Of a stretch of DNA of 64,000 bases, positions 8,813 to 17,044 are shown piece after piece (positions within the stretch are counted from its first letter, which is position 1; every line of letters starts with the position of its first letter). Source of the stretch: Streptomyces tuirus (GTDB lineage Bacteria > Actinomycetota > Actinomycetes > Streptomycetales > Streptomycetaceae); the NCBI RefSeq assembly GCF_014701095.1, contig NZ_AP023439.1, positions 372,001 to 436,000 on the forward strand, in the 5' to 3' direction. A program made the translations under genes and the position numbers. The notes under the pieces are model-generated. The model was not told where the DNA came from, searched no databases, and saw only the letters and a list, made by a program, of their open reading frames with translations.

Positions 8813-9973
8813 TCACGCTTCGGCCGACCCCAGCACCAGCACCTTGATGGCCAACACGGCCGCGCCACGGGCCCAGTCGTGGAAGTCGGACACCTTCGTC
8901 TCCAGGGCGACCGGGGCGGCCAGCGGGTGCCGCAGATCACGCACCGTCTCCTCGACGGTCTTGCCGGCCACGTCCATCAGCCCCACCCCCTCCCCCGCGA
9001 GCAGGATCTTCTGCGGCATGACGAAGTTGGAGATCTGCGCGACGAGCGTCCCCAGGGCACGTGCCGCCTCGTCGACGACCCGGGCAGGCATCGGGTCCCC
9101 CGCGGCGGCCAGGGCCAGGATCTCCTCGTAGCCGCGGTCGATGCCGGTGGCGGCCCGGATCTGGTAGCGGATGCTGGGGATGGTCAGCAGCGAGACGGCG
9201 CTGCCGCGCCTGCCGTCCGGGGTGAGCGGCCCGTTGGAGTCGACGATCCAGTGCCTGCCGAATCCGCGGTCCTCCTCCGCGAAGGGCACCCGCTTGCCGC
9301 CCAGGACGAGCCCGTAGCCGATCCCGGCACCGATGGTGAGGACGACGAAGCGGTCCAGGCCCCGTCCGGCGCCGAACCACGTCTCGGCCTCCACCAGGGC
9401 GGCGACGTCGTTCTCGACGACGACCGGCAGCCCGGTGCGCTCCTCGACGAGGTCGGCCAGGGGGACGTCCCGCCACAGCAGGAAGGGGGACTCCCCGACC
9501 ACGGCGCGGTCCTGGACGAAGCCGCCGACCCCGATGCCGATCCCGGCGAGGCGGGGGTGCCCCTTGGCGAGTTGGACCGTCATCTCGGCCAGCACGTCGG
9601 CGACTTCGGCCGGGTCGTGGGTGGTGAGCGGGCGGTCGTGGCGGGCGACGACATGGCTCCGCAGCGTGGTGACGACGCCGTAGACCGTGTCCTCGGTGAT
9701 CTTGAAGCCGAGGAAGAAGCCCGAGTCGGCGACGACGTCCAGCGGCTGGGAGGGGCGGCCCTGGCGCGTCTGCGCGGGCGCTCCCGCCTCGGGCACCTCG
9801 ACCAGCAGGCCCGACTCGATCAGGGGCTTGGTCAGCCGGGTGAGGCTGCCGGCCGACAGGCCCAGCCTGCGGGCGAGTTCGGTGCGCGACAGGGGGCCGT
9901 GGACGAGCACTTCGATCGCCACGGAGCGCTCGCCCGCGCTCAGCGGCAGCCAGCCGGCGGTGCCGTCGGTCAT
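8813..9973 (-). CDS. ROK family transcriptional repressor
   Basis: The 386-residue protein has an N-terminal winged helix (LSRTELARRLGLSAGSLTRLTKPLIESGLL) followed by the ROK sugar-kinase fold (IGIGVGGFVQ, VVENDVAALVEAE, FVVLTIGAGIGYGLVLGG). It is divergent from a sugar ABC operon and probably its local, sugar-responsive repressor. Two in-frame starts exist; the ATG at 9973 is preferred because GAGGGGAG lies ten bases before it, while 9997 has only a weak site. Two matching palindromic sites lie in the intergenic region (10001-10013, 10086-10098). Confidence 0.9.
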   Translation of the reverse strand: MTDGTAGWLPLSAGERSVAIEVLVHGPLSRTELARRLGLSAGSLTRLTKPLIESGLLVEVPEAGAPAQTRQGRPSQPLDVVADSGFFLGFKITEDTVYGVVTTLRSHVVARHDRPLTTHDPAEVADVLAEMTVQLAKGHPRLAGIGIGVGGFVQDRAVVGESPFLLWRDVPLADLVEERTGLPVVVENDVAALVEAETWFGAGRGLDRFVVLTIGAGIGYGLVLGGKRVPFAEEDRGFGRHWIVDSNGPLTPDGRRGSAVSLLTIPSIRYQIRAATGIDRGYEEILALAAAGDPMPARVVDEAARALGTLVAQISNFVMPQKILLAGEGVGLMDVAGKTVEETVRDLRHPLAAPVALETKVSDFHDWARGAAVLAIKVLVLGSAEA

Positions 9974-10000
9974 GACGGTCCGACTCCCCTCAGTCATTTC

Positions 10001-10013
10001 TTTCGCACTGAAA
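10001..10013. promoter_or_regulatory. ROK operator-like site 1 (TTTCGCACTGAAA)
   Basis: An imperfect palindrome with TTTC/GAAA ends and a GCACT core, lying just before the ROK gene. A near copy stands 85 bases away, before the ABC operon. Sites of this shape are known for ROK repressors. Binding by the adjacent ROK protein is inferred. Confidence 0.55.
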
Positions 10014-10085
10014 CCAACATGACCACTCTAGGTCGATGAGGGTTCTTGGGAAAAGATGTTTGCACGCCTCTTGACGCAGTAATTG

Positions 10086-10098
10086 TTTCGCACCAAAA
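10086..10098. promoter_or_regulatory. ROK operator-like site 2 (TTTCGCACCAAAA)
   Basis: This shares TTTCGCAC and the AAA end with the site at 10001-10013 and lies about 47 bases before the first permease ATG, a position where a bound repressor would block the operon promoter. Confidence 0.55.
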
Positions 10099-10144
10099 GT
10101 AAGTGCCGCCAGAGGACGAGCCGCCGCAGCGAGGGAGTCTCCCG

Positions 10145-11110
10145 ATGACCATCGCCTCCAGCAGTCCTCCTTCACGTCTGCCCACGGGCGGCGCGGCGGA
10201 GGCCCGCAGCAGGACCTGGACGGAGCAGGGGGTGTCCGGCGAGGACCGGGGGGACGGCCGGCTGGCCTCGCTGTTCATCGGGCCGGCCCTGCTCGGTTTC
10301 CTGGTCTTCCTGCTCTGGCCGACGCTCCGGGGCATCTATCTGAGCTTCACCCGCTTCAACCTGCTGACGCCGGCGGAGTGGGTGGGCCTGGACAACTACG
10401 TCCGCATGGTCAACGACCCCATCTTCTGGGACTCCCTGTGGGTCACCGTCGAGTACGTCTTCATCAACATCGGCGTCCAGACGGTCGCCGCGCTCGCCAC
10501 CGCCGTCCTGCTCCAGCGACTGACCCGGTCGGCGATGCTGCGCGGGATCGTGCTGACGCCGTATCTGATGTCGAACGTCGTCGCCGGTCTGGTCTGGCTG
10601 TGGATCCTCGACACCCAGCTCGGCATCGGCAACCAGATCATCAGCGGCCTCGGTGTGGACCGCATCCCGTTCCTCGCCGACGAGACCTGGGCGATCCCGA
10701 CGATCGCGCTCATCAACGTGTGGCGGCACGTGGGGTACACCGCCCTGCTGCTGTTCGCCGGTCTGCAGGCCATCCCGAACGACATGTACGAGGCGGCCCG
10801 GGTGGACGGCGCGAGCGAGTGGCGGATGTTCTGGCGGATCACCATGCCGCTGCTGCGGCCGGTGCTCGCGGTCGTGCTGATCATGACGGTGATCGGGTCG
10901 TTCCAGGTCTTCGACACCGTCGCCGTGACCACCGCGGGCGGCCCGGCGAACGCGACCAACGTCCTGCAGTACTACATCTACGGCTCGGCGTTCGGCCGCT
11001 TCCAGTTCGGCTACGCCTCGGCCATGTCCGTCGCCCTGCTGGTCGTGCTGAGCGCGATCACCGTCCTGCAGTACCGGCTCACCCGGGCCGGCCGGACCGA
11101 CCTCGGCTGA
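10145..11110 (+). CDS. carbohydrate ABC transporter permease (MalF-like)
   Basis: The 321-residue protein has a cytoplasmic N-terminal tail of about 45 residues and then six predicted membrane spans, starting with LFIGPALLGFLVFLLWPTL. The EAA loop that docks the ATPase is present (YEAARVDGASEWRMFWRITM). It is the first gene of the sugar operon and follows the ROK operators. The ATG at 10145 has GAGGGAG upstream. No ATPase gene is in the operon; streptomycete sugar importers commonly share one ATPase (MsiK), which is the likely energiser here. Confidence 0.92.
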   Translation: MTIASSSPPSRLPTGGAAEARSRTWTEQGVSGEDRGDGRLASLFIGPALLGFLVFLLWPTLRGIYLSFTRFNLLTPAEWVGLDNYVRMVNDPIFWDSLWVTVEYVFINIGVQTVAALATAVLLQRLTRSAMLRGIVLTPYLMSNVVAGLVWLWILDTQLGIGNQIISGLGVDRIPFLADETWAIPTIALINVWRHVGYTALLLFAGLQAIPNDMYEAARVDGASEWRMFWRITMPLLRPVLAVVLIMTVIGSFQVFDTVAVTTAGGPANATNVLQYYIYGSAFGRFQFGYASAMSVALLVVLSAITVLQYRLTRAGRTDLG

Positions 11111-11126
11111 GAAGGGAGACACCGCC

Positions 11127-12050
11127 ATGACCACCGTGACGACGACACCGCCGACGACCCTGCGGCCGGTCCGGCGCAGGTTCCCCTTCGGGCGGGCCGC
11201 CGCCTGGACCGTGATGGGACTGATCGTCCTCATCACCCTGCTGCCGTTCTACTGGATCCTGCGCACCGCGCTGTCCACCAACGCGGGTCTGAACGCCGAC
11301 CCGGCCAACCCGCTGCCGGCCGGCCTGACGACCAGCGGCTTCGAACGCGCCCTCGGACTGCAGTCGGCCGAGGAGGCCGTCGCACAGGGCGGCGCGGGCG
11401 GCGGACTGGACTTCTGGCGCTACCTGCTCAATTCGGTGCTGGTCTCGACCCTGATCACCGGCTGTCAGATCTTCTTCAGCGCGATGGCCGCCTACGCCTT
11501 CTCGCGGCTGCGCTGGCGGGGCCGTGACAAGGTGTTCGGGCTGTTCCTGGCCGGGATGATGGTGCCGGCCATCTTCACCCTGCTGCCGAACTTCGTGCTG
11601 ATCAAGCAACTGCACCTGATCGACACGCTTCTCGGCATCGCGCTGCCCACCATGTTCATGACGCCGTTCGCGGTGTTCTTCCTGCGGCAGTTCTTCATGA
11701 ACATCCCCAAGGAGGTCGAGGAGGCCGCGCTGCTCGACGGCGCCGGGAAGGTCAAGATCTTCTTCCGGGTGGTGCTGCCGATGGCGTCCACGCCGATCAT
11801 CACCCTCGGCGTGCTGACGTACATCACCTCCTGGAACGACTACTTCTGGCCGCTGATGGTCTCCTACAGCGACAGCTCACGCGTGCTGACCGTGGCGCTC
11901 GCGGTCTTCCGGGCGCAGACCCCGCAGACCGGCGTCGACTGGTCCGGGCTCATGGCCGCCACGCTGATCGCCGCGCTGCCGATGCTGGTGCTGTTCGCCT
12001 GCTTCGCCCGCCGCATCGTCAGCTCCATCGGCTTCACCGGGATCAAGTAA
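11127..12050 (+). CDS. carbohydrate ABC transporter permease (MalG-like)
   Basis: The 307-residue second permease has about six spans and a canonical EAA loop (EEAALLDGAGKVKIFFRVVL). It follows the first permease by 16 bases with AGAAGGGAGA in front of the ATG. The pair would form the heterodimeric membrane channel of a class-1 sugar importer fed by the binding protein encoded next. Confidence 0.92.
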   Translation: MTTVTTTPPTTLRPVRRRFPFGRAAAWTVMGLIVLITLLPFYWILRTALSTNAGLNADPANPLPAGLTTSGFERALGLQSAEEAVAQGGAGGGLDFWRYLLNSVLVSTLITGCQIFFSAMAAYAFSRLRWRGRDKVFGLFLAGMMVPAIFTLLPNFVLIKQLHLIDTLLGIALPTMFMTPFAVFFLRQFFMNIPKEVEEAALLDGAGKVKIFFRVVLPMASTPIITLGVLTYITSWNDYFWPLMVSYSDSSRVLTVALAVFRAQTPQTGVDWSGLMAATLIAALPMLVLFACFARRIVSSIGFTGIK

Positions 12051-12060
12051 GGGGACTGTG

Positions 12061-13410
12061 ATGCGAATTCGATTCCGTCCGCTCATCGCGGCGACCGGAG
12101 CGCTGGCGCTGTCCCTGGTCAGCGGGTGCGCGCAGTCGGGCGCCGCCGGTTCCTCCGCCCACACGGTCACGTACTGGCTGTGGGACGCCAACCAGCTGCC
12201 CGCCTACCAGGAGTGCGCGAAGGGGTTCGAGAAGGAGAACCCCGGGCTGAAGGTGAAGATCACGCAGTTGGGCTGGAGCGACTACTGGACCAAGCTCACC
12301 GCCGGGTTCATCGCGGGTACCGCGCCGGACGTCTTCACCGACCACATCCAGAACTTCGGCCAGTTCGCCGACCTGAAGGTCCTCGAACCGCTCGACGACC
12401 TCGGTATCGAGGACTCCGACTACCAGCCGGGCCTCGCCGCCAACTGGGTCGGCCAGGACGGCCACCGCTACGGCGCTCCGAAGGACTGGGACACCGTCGC
12501 GCTGTTCTACAACCAGAAGATGACCGAGGACGCCGGTCTCACCGCCGAGCAGCTGAACGACCTCTCCTGGAACCCGAAGGACGGCGGCACCTTCGAGAAG
12601 GCCATCGCCCGCCTCACCGTCGACAGGAGCGGCAAGCGGGGCGACGAGGCGGGCTTCGACAAGGACAACGTCAAGGTCTACGGGATGGCCACGGGCGGCG
12701 GCGGCTTCGGCGACGGCCAGACGCAGTGGAGCCCCTTCACCGGCTCGGCCGGGTGGAACTACCTGAACAAGCCGCGCTGGGGCACGAAGTACCAGTACGA
12801 CAGCAAGACCTTCCAGTCGGTCGTCACGTGGTACTTCGGCCTGGCGAAGAAGGGCTACATGCCGCCCCTGTCGGACTACAACATCCAGTCCAACCAGCAG
12901 AACACCCAGATCGCGGCGGGCAGGGCGGCCACCGCGTTCGACGGGGCCTGGATGCTCTCCACCTACGCCGGCTTCAAGGGCAAGGACATCAGGACCGCCG
13001 TGACGCCGACCGGCCCGGCCGGCAAGCGCGCCACGATGATGAACGGCCTCGCCGACTCCATCACCAAGGCCTCCAAGAACAAGGCGGGCGCCCGCAAATG
13101 GGTCGCCTACCTGGCCTCGGACCGCTGCCAGAGCGTCGTCGGCAAGTCCGGGGTCGTCTTCCCCGCCACCCCGGCCGGGACGGCGGCGGCCGTCGCCGCG
13201 TACCGGAAGAAGGGCATCGACGTCTCGGCGTTCACCGAGCCCGTGGCCGACAAGAAGCGCTTCCGGACCTTCTCCTATCCGATCGCCAGCTACTCGGCGG
13301 ACATGACGGCGCTGATGGCGCCCGCGATGGAGGACATCTACGGCAACGGCAAGCCCGTGAGCAGCCTCGACCAGACCAATGAACAGATCAACCTGATCCT
13401 CTCGCAGTGA
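12061..13410 (+). CDS. sugar-binding lipoprotein of the ABC importer
   Basis: The 449-residue protein begins with a lipoprotein signal peptide ending in a lipobox (LSLVSGCAQ), so it is tethered by lipid at Cys about 22. The rest is an extracellular solute-binding protein of family 1 (TVTYWLWDANQLPAYQE near the mature N terminus, GTAPDVFTDH in the hinge region). The ATG at 12061 is better spaced from AAGGGGA than the GTG at 12058. The sugar is not identifiable; the ROK regulator and the dehydrogenase downstream suggest a sugar or polyol that is oxidised after uptake. Confidence 0.9.
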   Translation: MRIRFRPLIAATGALALSLVSGCAQSGAAGSSAHTVTYWLWDANQLPAYQECAKGFEKENPGLKVKITQLGWSDYWTKLTAGFIAGTAPDVFTDHIQNFGQFADLKVLEPLDDLGIEDSDYQPGLAANWVGQDGHRYGAPKDWDTVALFYNQKMTEDAGLTAEQLNDLSWNPKDGGTFEKAIARLTVDRSGKRGDEAGFDKDNVKVYGMATGGGGFGDGQTQWSPFTGSAGWNYLNKPRWGTKYQYDSKTFQSVVTWYFGLAKKGYMPPLSDYNIQSNQQNTQIAAGRAATAFDGAWMLSTYAGFKGKDIRTAVTPTGPAGKRATMMNGLADSITKASKNKAGARKWVAYLASDRCQSVVGKSGVVFPATPAGTAAAVAAYRKKGIDVSAFTEPVADKKRFRTFSYPIASYSADMTALMAPAMEDIYGNGKPVSSLDQTNEQINLILSQ

Positions 13411-13438
13411 TCTCCCACCAGTGAAGGGCACGCCTCAC

Positions 13439-14638
13439 ATGACGTTCTCCATCGGCATCGTCGGCGCCGGACAGTTCTCGGGCCAGTTCGCCACCCTGTT
13501 CCAGGCCCACCCCGGCGTCGGCGACGTCCACGTCACCGACCTGCTGCCCGAGCGGGCCGCACAACTCGCCTCTTCCCAGGGGCTTGCGGGCACCTTCCCG
13601 TCCTACCAGGCCATGCTGGAGTCGGAGGACGTCGACGCCGTCGCGATCTTCACCCAGCGCTGGACGCACGGGCCGCTGGTGCTCCAGGGCCTGAACGCCG
13701 GCAAGCACGTGTACTCCGCCGTCCCCATGGCCATCAGCACGGAGGAGATCGCGGCGATCATCGACGCGGTCAAGGCCACCGGGCTGACCTACATGATGGG
13801 CGAGACCAGCGAGTACAACCCGGCCACGGTCCATGCCCGCAATCAGATCGCCGAGGGCGCCTTCGGTCGGCTCTTCTACGCCGAGGGCGACTACGTCCAC
13901 GACATGGATCTGGGGTTCTACGAGGCCTACCAGTACAGCGGCGGCGAGAACTGGAAGGCGACCGCCAGCTATCCCCCGCTGCTGTACCCGACGCACGCGG
14001 TCGGCGGGGTGCTGGGTGCCTGGAAGACCCACGCGGTGAGCGTGTCGGCGATCGGTGTCGTGGACGACCGGGGCGACGGTGTCTTCGACAAGGACGTCAG
14101 CCAGTTCGGCAACGACGTCTCCAACGCCACCGCGCTGTTCGAGGTGGCGGGCGGCGGCTCGTTCCGTACGAACGAGTTCCGGCGGGTCGGCTACCCCTCG
14201 CACATACGGGAGTCGCGGTTCCGCTTCTTCGGCACCGAGGCGAGCATGGAGCAGCTCGCCACGGTCGCCCTCTGGCAGGACAAGAAGGGGGTGCGCGACA
14301 TCAGCGAACTGCTGGAGCCCAAGCCCACCATGGCGCCCGACGACCCGTCACTCCAGCACATCGCGCCGGAACTGCGGGCCGCCTTCACCTCCGGGTCGGC
14401 GCCCGTGCACGACCGCGCACGGCTGCCGAGGGAGTTCGACCATCTCCACAACGGCCACGAGGGCAGCCACCACTTCCTGGTCGACGACTTCGTGACCGCC
14501 GTCAACGCCCGCACGCTGCCGTCGGTGAACGCGTGGGTGGCCGCCCGCTACACCCTGCCGGGCATCATCGCGCACGAGTCGGCGCGGCAGGGCGGGGTCA
14601 GGCTGGAGATCCCGGACTTCGGGGACGCGCCCCAGTAG
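13439..14638 (+). CDS. Gfo/Idh/MocA family oxidoreductase, EKP motif not conserved
   Basis: The 399-residue protein has the Rossmann start FSIGIVGAGQFSGQFATLF and the family's C-terminal sheet domain. Where most members have EKP, this one reads GKHVYSAVPMAISTEE, so the usual catalytic lysine is absent and the chemistry or substrate orientation must differ. It is the last gene of the ROK-controlled operon, 28 bases after the binding protein gene, and probably handles the imported sugar in the cytoplasm. AAGGG lies about ten bases before the ATG at 13439. Confidence 0.85.
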   Translation: MTFSIGIVGAGQFSGQFATLFQAHPGVGDVHVTDLLPERAAQLASSQGLAGTFPSYQAMLESEDVDAVAIFTQRWTHGPLVLQGLNAGKHVYSAVPMAISTEEIAAIIDAVKATGLTYMMGETSEYNPATVHARNQIAEGAFGRLFYAEGDYVHDMDLGFYEAYQYSGGENWKATASYPPLLYPTHAVGGVLGAWKTHAVSVSAIGVVDDRGDGVFDKDVSQFGNDVSNATALFEVAGGGSFRTNEFRRVGYPSHIRESRFRFFGTEASMEQLATVALWQDKKGVRDISELLEPKPTMAPDDPSLQHIAPELRAAFTSGSAPVHDRARLPREFDHLHNGHEGSHHFLVDDFVTAVNARTLPSVNAWVAARYTLPGIIAHESARQGGVRLEIPDFGDAPQ

Positions 14639-14670
14639 GGGAGACCGCGGGACGCGAGCCGGGTGCCCGG

Positions 14671-15366
14671 TCAGGTGCCCGGCTTGCGGCCGTAGACGAA
14701 GACGTCGTCGCCCTTCTTCAGCAGCGACCAGTACTTCTTGGCGTCGGTCTTCGTCATGTTGGTGCAGCCGTGCGAGCCGGGCGGGTTCCACATGCTGACG
14801 CCGACCGAGTGAAAGGCCTGGCCGCCGTCGAAGAACTGCGCGTAGGGCATCGGCACGTCGTAGATGGACGACACGTGGTCGATGTTGCGCCAGTAGATCT
14901 TCTTCAGGCCGGTGCGGGTCTCGTACCCGTCGCGGCCGGTACGGACCGGGACGGGGCCGTAGACGAGCTTCTTGCCGTCCTGGATCCAGCTGAGCTGGAG
15001 CGTCAGGTTCACACAGGCGATGCGGCCCTTGTTCACCGGGCACTTGCCGTCCTTGTTGGGGGTCTTCCCGACGGCCTTCTGCTTCTGCATCAGGTCCATC
15101 ACGCCCCAGGTGACGGAGCCGGCGTAGCCGATGTTCGGGGTGATGCCGTGCTTGGTCTGGAAGGCCTTGATGGCCTTGCAGTCGGCGGCGGACTGCTTGC
15201 CGTCGACCGGGCGGCCGAGGAACTTCTCCACCTTCTTCTGGTGCGGGCCGGCCTGCGTGGTGCAGCTCGCCGCCTGGGCCGGTGCGGCCCCGAGCGCGAG
15301 CGTGAGCGGTGCCACCAGACCGGTGATCCCCAGTGCGACGGCGCTCCGTCTGCGTACGTCCCCCAT
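14671..15366 (-). CDS. secreted L,D-transpeptidase (YkuD) with peptidoglycan-binding domain
   Basis: The 231-residue protein has a signal peptide (about 1-32, cleaving after APAQAA), a short PG_binding-like segment (residues 45-90, with AIKAFQTKHGI) and a YkuD catalytic domain whose active-site block is visible: FHSVGVSMWNPPGSHGCTNM, with the nucleophilic Cys in SHGC. Such enzymes make 3-3 cross-links in the wall or attach proteins. The ATG at 15366 follows AAAGGGCAGGA. A perfect 12-base palindrome stands just upstream of this ribosome binding site. The gene is divergent from the sortase operon. Confidence 0.9.
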   Translation of the reverse strand: MGDVRRRSAVALGITGLVAPLTLALGAAPAQAASCTTQAGPHQKKVEKFLGRPVDGKQSAADCKAIKAFQTKHGITPNIGYAGSVTWGVMDLMQKQKAVGKTPNKDGKCPVNKGRIACVNLTLQLSWIQDGKKLVYGPVPVRTGRDGYETRTGLKKIYWRNIDHVSSIYDVPMPYAQFFDGGQAFHSVGVSMWNPPGSHGCTNMTKTDAKKYWSLLKKGDDVFVYGRKPGT

Positions 15367-15379
15367 GGCTGGTCCTGCC

Positions 15380-15391
15380 CTTTCGCGAAAG
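15380..15391. promoter_or_regulatory. 12-base perfect palindrome CTTTCGCGAAAG
   Basis: It lies 14 bases before the L,D-transpeptidase ATG and its edge touches the ribosome binding site on the minus strand. A protein bound here would block transcription or translation of the gene. The binding protein is not known. Confidence 0.4.
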
Positions 15392-15534
15392 CGGTTCGGT
15401 GATCTCTGCCAGCTAGACGGACGGAGACCGCTTCCGGTTGTGCGGCAGGCCGTGCTGGGACGGAACAGTGACATTCCTCATGGACCGCCCGAGGCCACGC
15501 GAAGGTAGTGGACAGGCGAAACCTATGCCGTAAG

Positions 15535-15562
15535 TTGCGTATATAGGTTTACAACGTAAGAT
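15535..15562 (+). promoter_or_regulatory. candidate vegetative promoter of the glycosyltransferase-sortase operon
   Basis: A -35 element TTGCGT (15535-15540) and a -10 element TAAGAT (15557-15562) are 16 bases apart in an unusually AT-rich patch. Around them are the inverted pair ACCTAT (15521-15526) / ATAGGT (15543-15548) and the direct repeat CGTAAG (15529, 15555), possible operator halves, for example for the TetR protein encoded at the end of the operon. Confidence 0.4.
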
Positions 15563-15606
15563 TACAGACATGAGACAGCAGTTCATCCAGTTGCACGGAG
15601 CACGTG

Positions 15607-16740
15607 ATGATCGAGACGCTCTCACCGACAGCATCGGATCGCCGTCCGCGGTGTGACGCGGCGGCCGTCTCGGCGCCCCAGTCGCCTCGGGTGATCGTGC
15701 TCGTGCCCGCCTACAGGGAGGTGGATTCGCTCCCCCACGTGCTGGAGGCCCTGCGGGGGCAGACCCGTCCCGCGGACCGGGTCGTCGTGACGCTCGATCC
15801 GCACCCGGACAGTGGTCGGACCGCGGAGCTGGAACGCCTCGCCCACACGGCCGGGGCCGAGGTCTGGCATTCGGTCGGCAACCGGCACAAGAAGGCCGGC
15901 AACCTGAACGGAGCGCTGGGCAGACTGCTGCCGGACGTCTCCGACCAGGACGCGATCCTCGTCCAGGACGCCGACACCTATCTGGATCCCCACTTCATCG
16001 AGGTGACCCTCAGGAAGATGGGCCAGGGGTACGGCGCCGTGGGCGGCAACTTCCGCGGTCGCTCCGGCGGCAAACTGTGCGGGGCGTTCCAGCGCAACGA
16101 ATTCGCCCGGTACGCCCGGGACACGGCACGGAAAAGGGGCAAGGTGCTGTGCCTGACCGGCACCGCGTGCCTTTTCCGGGCCGGAGCCCTCAAAGAGGTC
16201 CTCCAGGCGCGGGCATCGGGGCGGCTTCCCGCGGCCGACGGCGTCTACGACACGAAGGCGCTGACCGAGGACAACGAACTCACGCTCGCCCTGAAGCATC
16301 TCGACCACCGCATCGTCGCCCCGACGCGGGCCACCATGACCACGGAGGTCATGGCGACCTGGCGGGCCCTGGCCAAGCAGCGGCTCCGCTGGAAGCGCGG
16401 CGCGCTGGAGAACCTGATTGACTACGGCCTCACCCGCTACACGACGGAAGGCTGGGCCCGCCAGCTCGTGGCCTTCCTTGGAGTCTCCGTGTCGACGGCC
16501 TACGTCGTGTCCGTCTTCTACTTCCTCGCCGTCGGTTCCGGGCTGCGGATCGCTCCGTTCTGGATCGCCTTCACGGCGTTCTACGCCATCGAGCGGGCGG
16601 TCACCGTGAAGTCGCGCGGCTGGCGTGTGTCGGTCGCCTCGATGCTGGTCCTGCCGGAGTGGTTCTACGACCTGTTCCTCCAGGGCGTCCACATCCGCGC
16701 GCTCGCGGACACGGCCCTGCGAAGGGACCGCACGTGGTGA
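15607..16740 (+). CDS. membrane GT2 glycosyltransferase (processive synthase-like)
   Basis: The 377-residue protein has a GT2 catalytic domain (VIVLVPAYREVDSLP, VLVQDADTYLD-type DxD at about 120, LTEDNELTLAL with the acidic base, and the QRLRWKRG motif) and then about three C-terminal hydrophobic segments. TED plus QxxRW are marks of processive synthases such as cellulose, hyaluronan or poly-GlcNAc synthases. Length is at the short end of that group. The ATG at 15607 (or GTG 15604) follows GGAG. It is the first gene of an operon with a mini-LPVTG protein, a sortase and a TetR, so its glycan may be the partner of the surface peptide. Confidence 0.85.
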   Translation: MIETLSPTASDRRPRCDAAAVSAPQSPRVIVLVPAYREVDSLPHVLEALRGQTRPADRVVVTLDPHPDSGRTAELERLAHTAGAEVWHSVGNRHKKAGNLNGALGRLLPDVSDQDAILVQDADTYLDPHFIEVTLRKMGQGYGAVGGNFRGRSGGKLCGAFQRNEFARYARDTARKRGKVLCLTGTACLFRAGALKEVLQARASGRLPAADGVYDTKALTEDNELTLALKHLDHRIVAPTRATMTTEVMATWRALAKQRLRWKRGALENLIDYGLTRYTTEGWARQLVAFLGVSVSTAYVVSVFYFLAVGSGLRIAPFWIAFTAFYAIERAVTVKSRGWRVSVASMLVLPEWFYDLFLQGVHIRALADTALRRDRTW

Positions 16741-16813
16741 CACCCGAACGACTCACCCGAAGACACATACGACAGCTCACTCAAGGAAATTCGCGCGGAG
16801 AAGGGAAAGGATC

Positions 16814-16987
16814 ATGGCGAACTATGTAGGTGCCGGCACCACGGCCGGTGGAACCACCGGGGCGGGGCTGCTGCCGGTCACCGGGGGCCCGGGGAGTGTC
16901 TGGTTCTGGATCGTCGTCTTCGTTCTGGTCTCGGCGGGCTGCGCCGCACTGCGGCTGATCCCGCGCAAGATCGAGGACGACGCCTGA
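16814..16987 (+). CDS. minimal LPXTG sortase substrate (57 residues)
   Basis: The whole protein is a sorting signal: a 19-residue Gly/Thr-rich N terminus (MANYVGAGTTAGGTTGAGL), then LPVTGG, a hydrophobic span (VWFWIVVFVLVSAGCAALRL) and a charged tail (RKIEDDA). There is no signal peptide and no globular domain. It would insert with the N terminus outside, and sortase cleavage after Thr would release only a peptide of about 23 residues for covalent attachment. AAGGGAAAGG precedes the ATG. It is flanked by GT2 and class E sortase genes on the same strand. Confidence 0.8.
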   Translation: MANYVGAGTTAGGTTGAGLLPVTGGPGSVWFWIVVFVLVSAGCAALRLIPRKIEDDA

Positions 16988-17002
16988 CAAGGTCGCCGAG
17001 GC

Positions 17003-17022
17003 GGGGCCACGGAGGTGGCCCC
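17003..17022 (+). terminator. intra-operon hairpin between mini-LPXTG and sortase genes
   Basis: GGGGCCAC and GTGGCCCC pair perfectly over 8 bases with a GGAG loop, 16 bases after the mini-LPXTG stop. There is no U-tract. It may partially terminate or protect the upstream message, giving more substrate peptide than sortase. Confidence 0.4.
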
Positions 17023-17044
17023 ACCGCACCGCAGGAGGTCGGGA

